A stretch of DNA of 64,000 bases from Candidatus Didemnitutus sp. GTDB lineage: Bacteria > Verrucomicrobiota > Verrucomicrobiia > Opitutales > Opitutaceae. The translations under genes and the position numbers were made by a program. Below, one piece after another: positions 60,885-64,000 of this stretch. The notes beneath the pieces are model-generated. The model was not told where the DNA came from and did not search any database. It worked only from the letters and a program-made list of their open reading frames with translations. The stretch's first letter is position 1; each line of letters opens with the position of its first letter. The DNA lies in contig JAGOQJ010000007.1 in the NCBI GenBank assembly GCA_017991595.1, positions 62,001 to 126,000 of the forward strand. Direction: 5' to 3'.

Positions 60885-61003
60885 CGGGCACGTGTGCTTG
60901 GCCTCGCCTCGCGGAGTGCGCGGGTTCGCGATCGGAGTGGAGGCGCGGATTTTTCACCGATGGCTGCGCGGTGCCCATTTTGAGATTGCACGGGGCTCAA
61001 AAC

Positions 61004-61036
61004 ATTCACATATGAATGCATAGTTCATTAGTGAAC
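61004..61036. promoter_or_regulatory. Tandem operator-like dyads upstream of the second receptor gene
   Basis: ATTCACATATGAAT (61004-61017) and GTTCATTAGTGAAC (61023-61036) are perfect RTTCA-N4-TGAAY dyads in their 5-bp arms, 19 bp centre to centre. This repeats the layout found upstream of iclR at 55791-55823; the second dyads share the core TTCATTAG. They lie 76-108 bp before the receptor start at 61112. Confidence 0.7.
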
Positions 61037-61111
61037 GTGCGCTGCCCGCCCCAACCCCCATCCTGCGGTGGTCGTCGCACTCGAGACTGTTAACCCTAAC
61101 CCCACCTGAAC

Positions 61112-64000
61112 ATGGATATCGTCCACCGTCTTGCGCGCGGCTTGAGCACGCGGCTGCGCACTCCGGCTTGGTTGCGCCTGCTGGCGCTCACCGTCGCCGT
61201 TTCCCTTCCCCTCGCCGGCCAGGCCCAGACCACGGGCTCCGTCAGCGGCACCGTGACCAGCGGTGCCACCAGCAACTTCATCGAGGGCGCCGATGTCTCC
61301 ATCGACGCGCTGAATCTCCGCACCAACACGGGTCGCGGCGGCGCGTTCCGCTTCGACAACGTGCCGGCCGGCTCGCACAGCGTCAGCATCAGCTACCCGG
61401 GCCTCACGCCGTATTCGACCACGGTCGAAGTCACGGCCGGTGCCACTGCGACCATCGCCGCGACTCTCTCCTCGGACGTCGTCACGCTGAGCGAGTTCAA
61501 GGTCACCGCGATGCGCGAGGGCATGGCGCAGGCCATGGCGCTCCAACGCGTCTCCGTGCAGATGAAGACCGTTCTCGCTGCCGACCAATTCGGTCCGATC
61601 AGCGAGGGCAACGTCGGTGAATACATGAAGTTCATCCCCGGCGTGAGCGTCGACTACAACGTGAACGACGCCCGCGGCGTCTCCCTGCGCGGTCTCTCCA
61701 CCGCCTTCACCATCGTCACCGTCGACGGCACGCCGATGGCCGGCGCCTCCTCGGTCGACCTCACGCGCCGCTTCGAGTTCGAGCAGATCGCGATGAACAA
61801 CGTCGAGACCACCGAGCTCTTCAAGACCGTCACCCCCGACATCTCGGCCGGTGCGACGGGCGGTTTCGTGAATTTTGTCACCAAGAGCGCCTTCGACCAC
61901 GGCGACCAGCAGCGCATCAGCTACGACCTTTCCTTCGGCGGCCCGAGCACCAACTTCGAGCTCAAGAAGGTCGGCGGCGTCTGGGGCAACCGCAAGGAGT
62001 TCCCCGTCCGCCCGAGCCTCGAGGCCAACATCTCGCGCAAGCTCTCCGATAAGGTCGGCATCAACGTCAACTACCGCTTCTCCGATAAATACGACGACGC
62101 CCCGCGCACCATCGAGAATTGGACCATCTCCGGCACCACGCCGACCCTCGGCTCCTACACCGTGCAGGACGAGCAGAAGCTGACGCACCGCGAGTCGCTC
62201 GCCGCCAAGGTCGACTTCCGCCTCTCCGACCAGACCAAGGTCTTCGTTGCCGGCTCCTGGAATAACTACGACCTCCTCTTCACGCAGCGCGGCCTCGTGT
62301 TCAACCTCGGCACCAACCCGACGCTCTCCGGCGACACCGTCACCTCCGGCACCACCGGCACGCGCACGATCACGAACAACATCCTCCAGCGCCGCAAATT
62401 CGGCGACACCTACCACTTCAACGCCACGTTGGAGCACAAGTTCAACGACGAGGCCGTGATCCGTATCACTCCCTATTGGTCCCGCGCCGACGGTCACTAT
62501 CAGGACACCGGCGAAGGCTACATCTCCGGCAACGCCGCCATCACCTACGGCGGCACGGTTCCGGCGGGCGGCACCGCTTCGCCGTTCAACCAGATCGTCC
62601 TCGGCGGTATCTACGACATCACGTCCGCTCCGAGCGTCATCCTCCGCAATGGCGCCACCATCACCGCCAACGACTACCTGCGCGACCTCGGCAACTATAA
62701 CTACAACAACTCCGCCACTGGCACCGCGTTCCAATCCCGTCCCTGGGATGCGCGCGACATCAAGAGCGGCGTGAACGGCAATTACACCCGCGACCTCACG
62801 ATCGGCTCCATCCCGGTCAGCCTCGACGCCGGCTTCGCTATGGACGACGTCAACCGCCGCATCAAGAAGCCCGATTACCGCGCGGCCCAAGCCGTCATCA
62901 CCGGCAACGCCCTCCGCTCCCTCGCGGACGAGTATTACAGCGACGATGTCGCGTTCGGCTTCGGTTCGATGCAGGCGATCGATCCTTACAAGCTCTGGAG
63001 TGCCTACTCGAGCACGGCCATGGTGCTGAACAACTACGAGAACTACCGCTTCGAGGAGGAAAACCTCGCCGGCTACCTGCGCCTCGATGCCAAGGTCTCC
63101 GACAAGCTCCTGCTGGTCGGTGGCGTGCGCTGGGAGCAACGTGACATCACCGCCGAGACCGAGCGCTTCTCCGGCGGACGCAGCAACACCGGTCTGACGA
63201 CGTTGAAATACGACAACTTCTTCCCGTCGCTCACGTTCAAGTATTCGCCCTCGAAATCCCTGGTCCTCCGCGGCGGTGCCTCGCGCACGGTCGGCCATCC
63301 CGACTACACCGACCTTGTCACGTCGGTCACGCCCGAGACCACCTCCGGTGGCGACGGCATCATCGTCCTCTCCGACCCGAACCTGAAGCCCTACTTCGCC
63401 TCGAACTTCGACCTCGGCGTCGATTACTTCACGGGCACGCGCGGTGTCATCGGCGTTGCCGTCTTCTACAAGAAGCTGAACAACTTCATCTCGCAGCGCT
63501 CGATGAGTGTCGCCGAGCGCAACGCCGCCGCCACCGCGCTGGGTTACGATCCGCTCGACTTCAGCACCGGCACGATCTCCACCAACGGCGCCGCCGCCAC
63601 CTACCAAGGCGTCGAGTTCAGCTTCGCGCAGAATCTCACCTTCCTGCCGAAGCCCTTCGACGGCCTCTCCGTGCAGGCCAACTACTCCTACGTCGACATC
63701 AGCTCCGACGATCTCGACACCGAGTATTCCGCCAAGCGCGCCGTCTCGCCGCAGACGATCAACGTCATCCTCGGCTACCGCCTCGGCCGCTTCAACGCCA
63801 CCATCACCAACAACTGGGTCGACGAGAATCTCTACGGCGGCTTCGTCAACACCTCCTACTTCGCGGGCTCGGGCGACAACCGCCTGCTCCGCATGAAGGA
63901 CGAGAAGTGGACCACCGACGCGAAGGTCGAATACAGCATCAACAAATACGTCTCGGCCTACGCCGTCGTCCGCAACATCTTCAACTCGGGCCGCGAGGAA
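61112..64000 (+). CDS. TonB-dependent receptor with carboxypeptidase-like N-terminal domain, 3' end cut by window
   Basis: 963 residues are visible from ATG 61112, with no stop before the window ends. A signal peptide (PAWLRLLALTVAVSLPLAGQA) is followed by a carboxypeptidase-regulatory-like domain (about 40-120; GTVTSGATSNFIEGADV and AFRFDNVPAGSHSV). The plug comes next (about 130-265; EGNVGEYMKFIPGV, ARGVSLRGLSTAFTIVTVDG, ATGGFVNFVTKSAF), then barrel strands up to SAYAVVRNIFN near the end. Such receptors import oligosaccharides or other large ligands using TonB energy. It shares a tandem upstream operator with the iclR region and lies behind the pectinesterase gene, so a pectin-derived ligand is likely. 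Confidence 0.95.
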   Translation, partial: MDIVHRLARGLSTRLRTPAWLRLLALTVAVSLPLAGQAQTTGSVSGTVTSGATSNFIEGADVSIDALNLRTNTGRGGAFRFDNVPAGSHSVSISYPGLTPYSTTVEVTAGATATIAATLSSDVVTLSEFKVTAMREGMAQAMALQRVSVQMKTVLAADQFGPISEGNVGEYMKFIPGVSVDYNVNDARGVSLRGLSTAFTIVTVDGTPMAGASSVDLTRRFEFEQIAMNNVETTELFKTVTPDISAGATGGFVNFVTKSAFDHGDQQRISYDLSFGGPSTNFELKKVGGVWGNRKEFPVRPSLEANISRKLSDKVGINVNYRFSDKYDDAPRTIENWTISGTTPTLGSYTVQDEQKLTHRESLAAKVDFRLSDQTKVFVAGSWNNYDLLFTQRGLVFNLGTNPTLSGDTVTSGTTGTRTITNNILQRRKFGDTYHFNATLEHKFNDEAVIRITPYWSRADGHYQDTGEGYISGNAAITYGGTVPAGGTASPFNQIVLGGIYDITSAPSVILRNGATITANDYLRDLGNYNYNNSATGTAFQSRPWDARDIKSGVNGNYTRDLTIGSIPVSLDAGFAMDDVNRRIKKPDYRAAQAVITGNALRSLADEYYSDDVAFGFGSMQAIDPYKLWSAYSSTAMVLNNYENYRFEEENLAGYLRLDAKVSDKLLLVGGVRWEQRDITAETERFSGGRSNTGLTTLKYDNFFPSLTFKYSPSKSLVLRGGASRTVGHPDYTDLVTSVTPETTSGGDGIIVLSDPNLKPYFASNFDLGVDYFTGTRGVIGVAVFYKKLNNFISQRSMSVAERNAAATALGYDPLDFSTGTISTNGAAATYQGVEFSFAQNLTFLPKPFDGLSVQANYSYVDISSDDLDTEYSAKRAVSPQTINVILGYRLGRFNATITNNWVDENLYGGFVNTSYFAGSGDNRLLRMKDEKWTTDAKVEYSINKYVSAYAVVRNIFNSGREE

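Noticed and set aside
61028-63607. An 859-codon open frame on the minus strand opposite the second TonB receptor gene
   Set aside because: The translation is low-complexity (Gly/Val/Arg/Asp) and the plus-strand receptor is complete with signal peptide, plug and barrel.

Overview
The window is GC-rich, densely coded DNA with no rRNA, tRNA, CRISPR array or recognisable insertion sequence. The gene content fits a Gram-negative member of the Verrucomicrobiota, most likely Opitutaceae-like. The supporting evidence is: two PEP-CTERM proteins with the sorting signal EPSTYAAIFGALALGAV, a DUF1800/DUF1501 pair, TonB-dependent receptors without SusD partners, LpxB and LolCDE-type envelope genes, a Bacteroidetes-like long PurF, and plant-polysaccharide enzymes. 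The taxonomy is an inference from gene content, not from a marker search.

Layout. Positions 1-6274 hold a phosphate-porin-family protein (cut by the window edge), a soluble PAS histidine kinase, a GltD-like flavoprotein, an NtrC-type sigma54 activator and a PstS-like periplasmic protein. This looks like a nutrient-sensing cluster. valS follows, with a clear terminator. Positions 9241-11203 hold two PEP-CTERM genes, each with the same inverted repeat 76-80 bp upstream of its start, and between them a decayed fragment of a histidine-kinase gene. Positions 11283-14071 are a divergent two-component pair: a TPR sensor kinase broken by a one-base frameshift, and a LuxR-type regulator. GDP-fucose genes (gmd, fcl), a polytopic membrane protein, prfB with its programmed frameshift, a DUF4010 membrane protein and lysS come next.

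Positions 21990-26826 form a DUF1800-DUF1501-small-protein operon, followed by lolC/E-lolD, a Gfo/Idh/MocA oxidoreductase with lpxB, and a 1435-residue hybrid kinase with four PAS domains. Then come a family-10 pectate lyase, a ParB-fold protein, a MATE exporter, a CheY-like protein downstream of purL, and the divergent purL / purF-purM genes. Next are a FecR-domain protein with a poly-Gln tail, DUF1294, a GreA/GreB-like factor, DUF4337 and a secreted esterase.

Positions 51495-64000 are the most coherent and interesting block, a predicted pectin/uronate locus. An IclR regulator is followed on the same strand by a LarA-superfamily nickel-pincer enzyme, KDPG aldolase and KDG kinase, ending in a terminator. 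On the other strand lie a TonB-dependent receptor, a secreted pectin methylesterase-GH43 fusion and a second receptor (cut by the window end). The two receptor upstream regions share a tandem operator-like element: two RTTCA-N4-TGAAY-type dyads, 19 bp centre to centre. I propose this element is the IclR protein's target and that these genes form one regulon. The pectate lyase at 35586 belongs to the same biochemistry but lacks the element in its upstream gap.

Shine-Dalgarno sequences are weak or absent in front of most genes, so start codons were mostly chosen from family N-termini, signal peptides and gene spacing. They are less certain than the gene identities.
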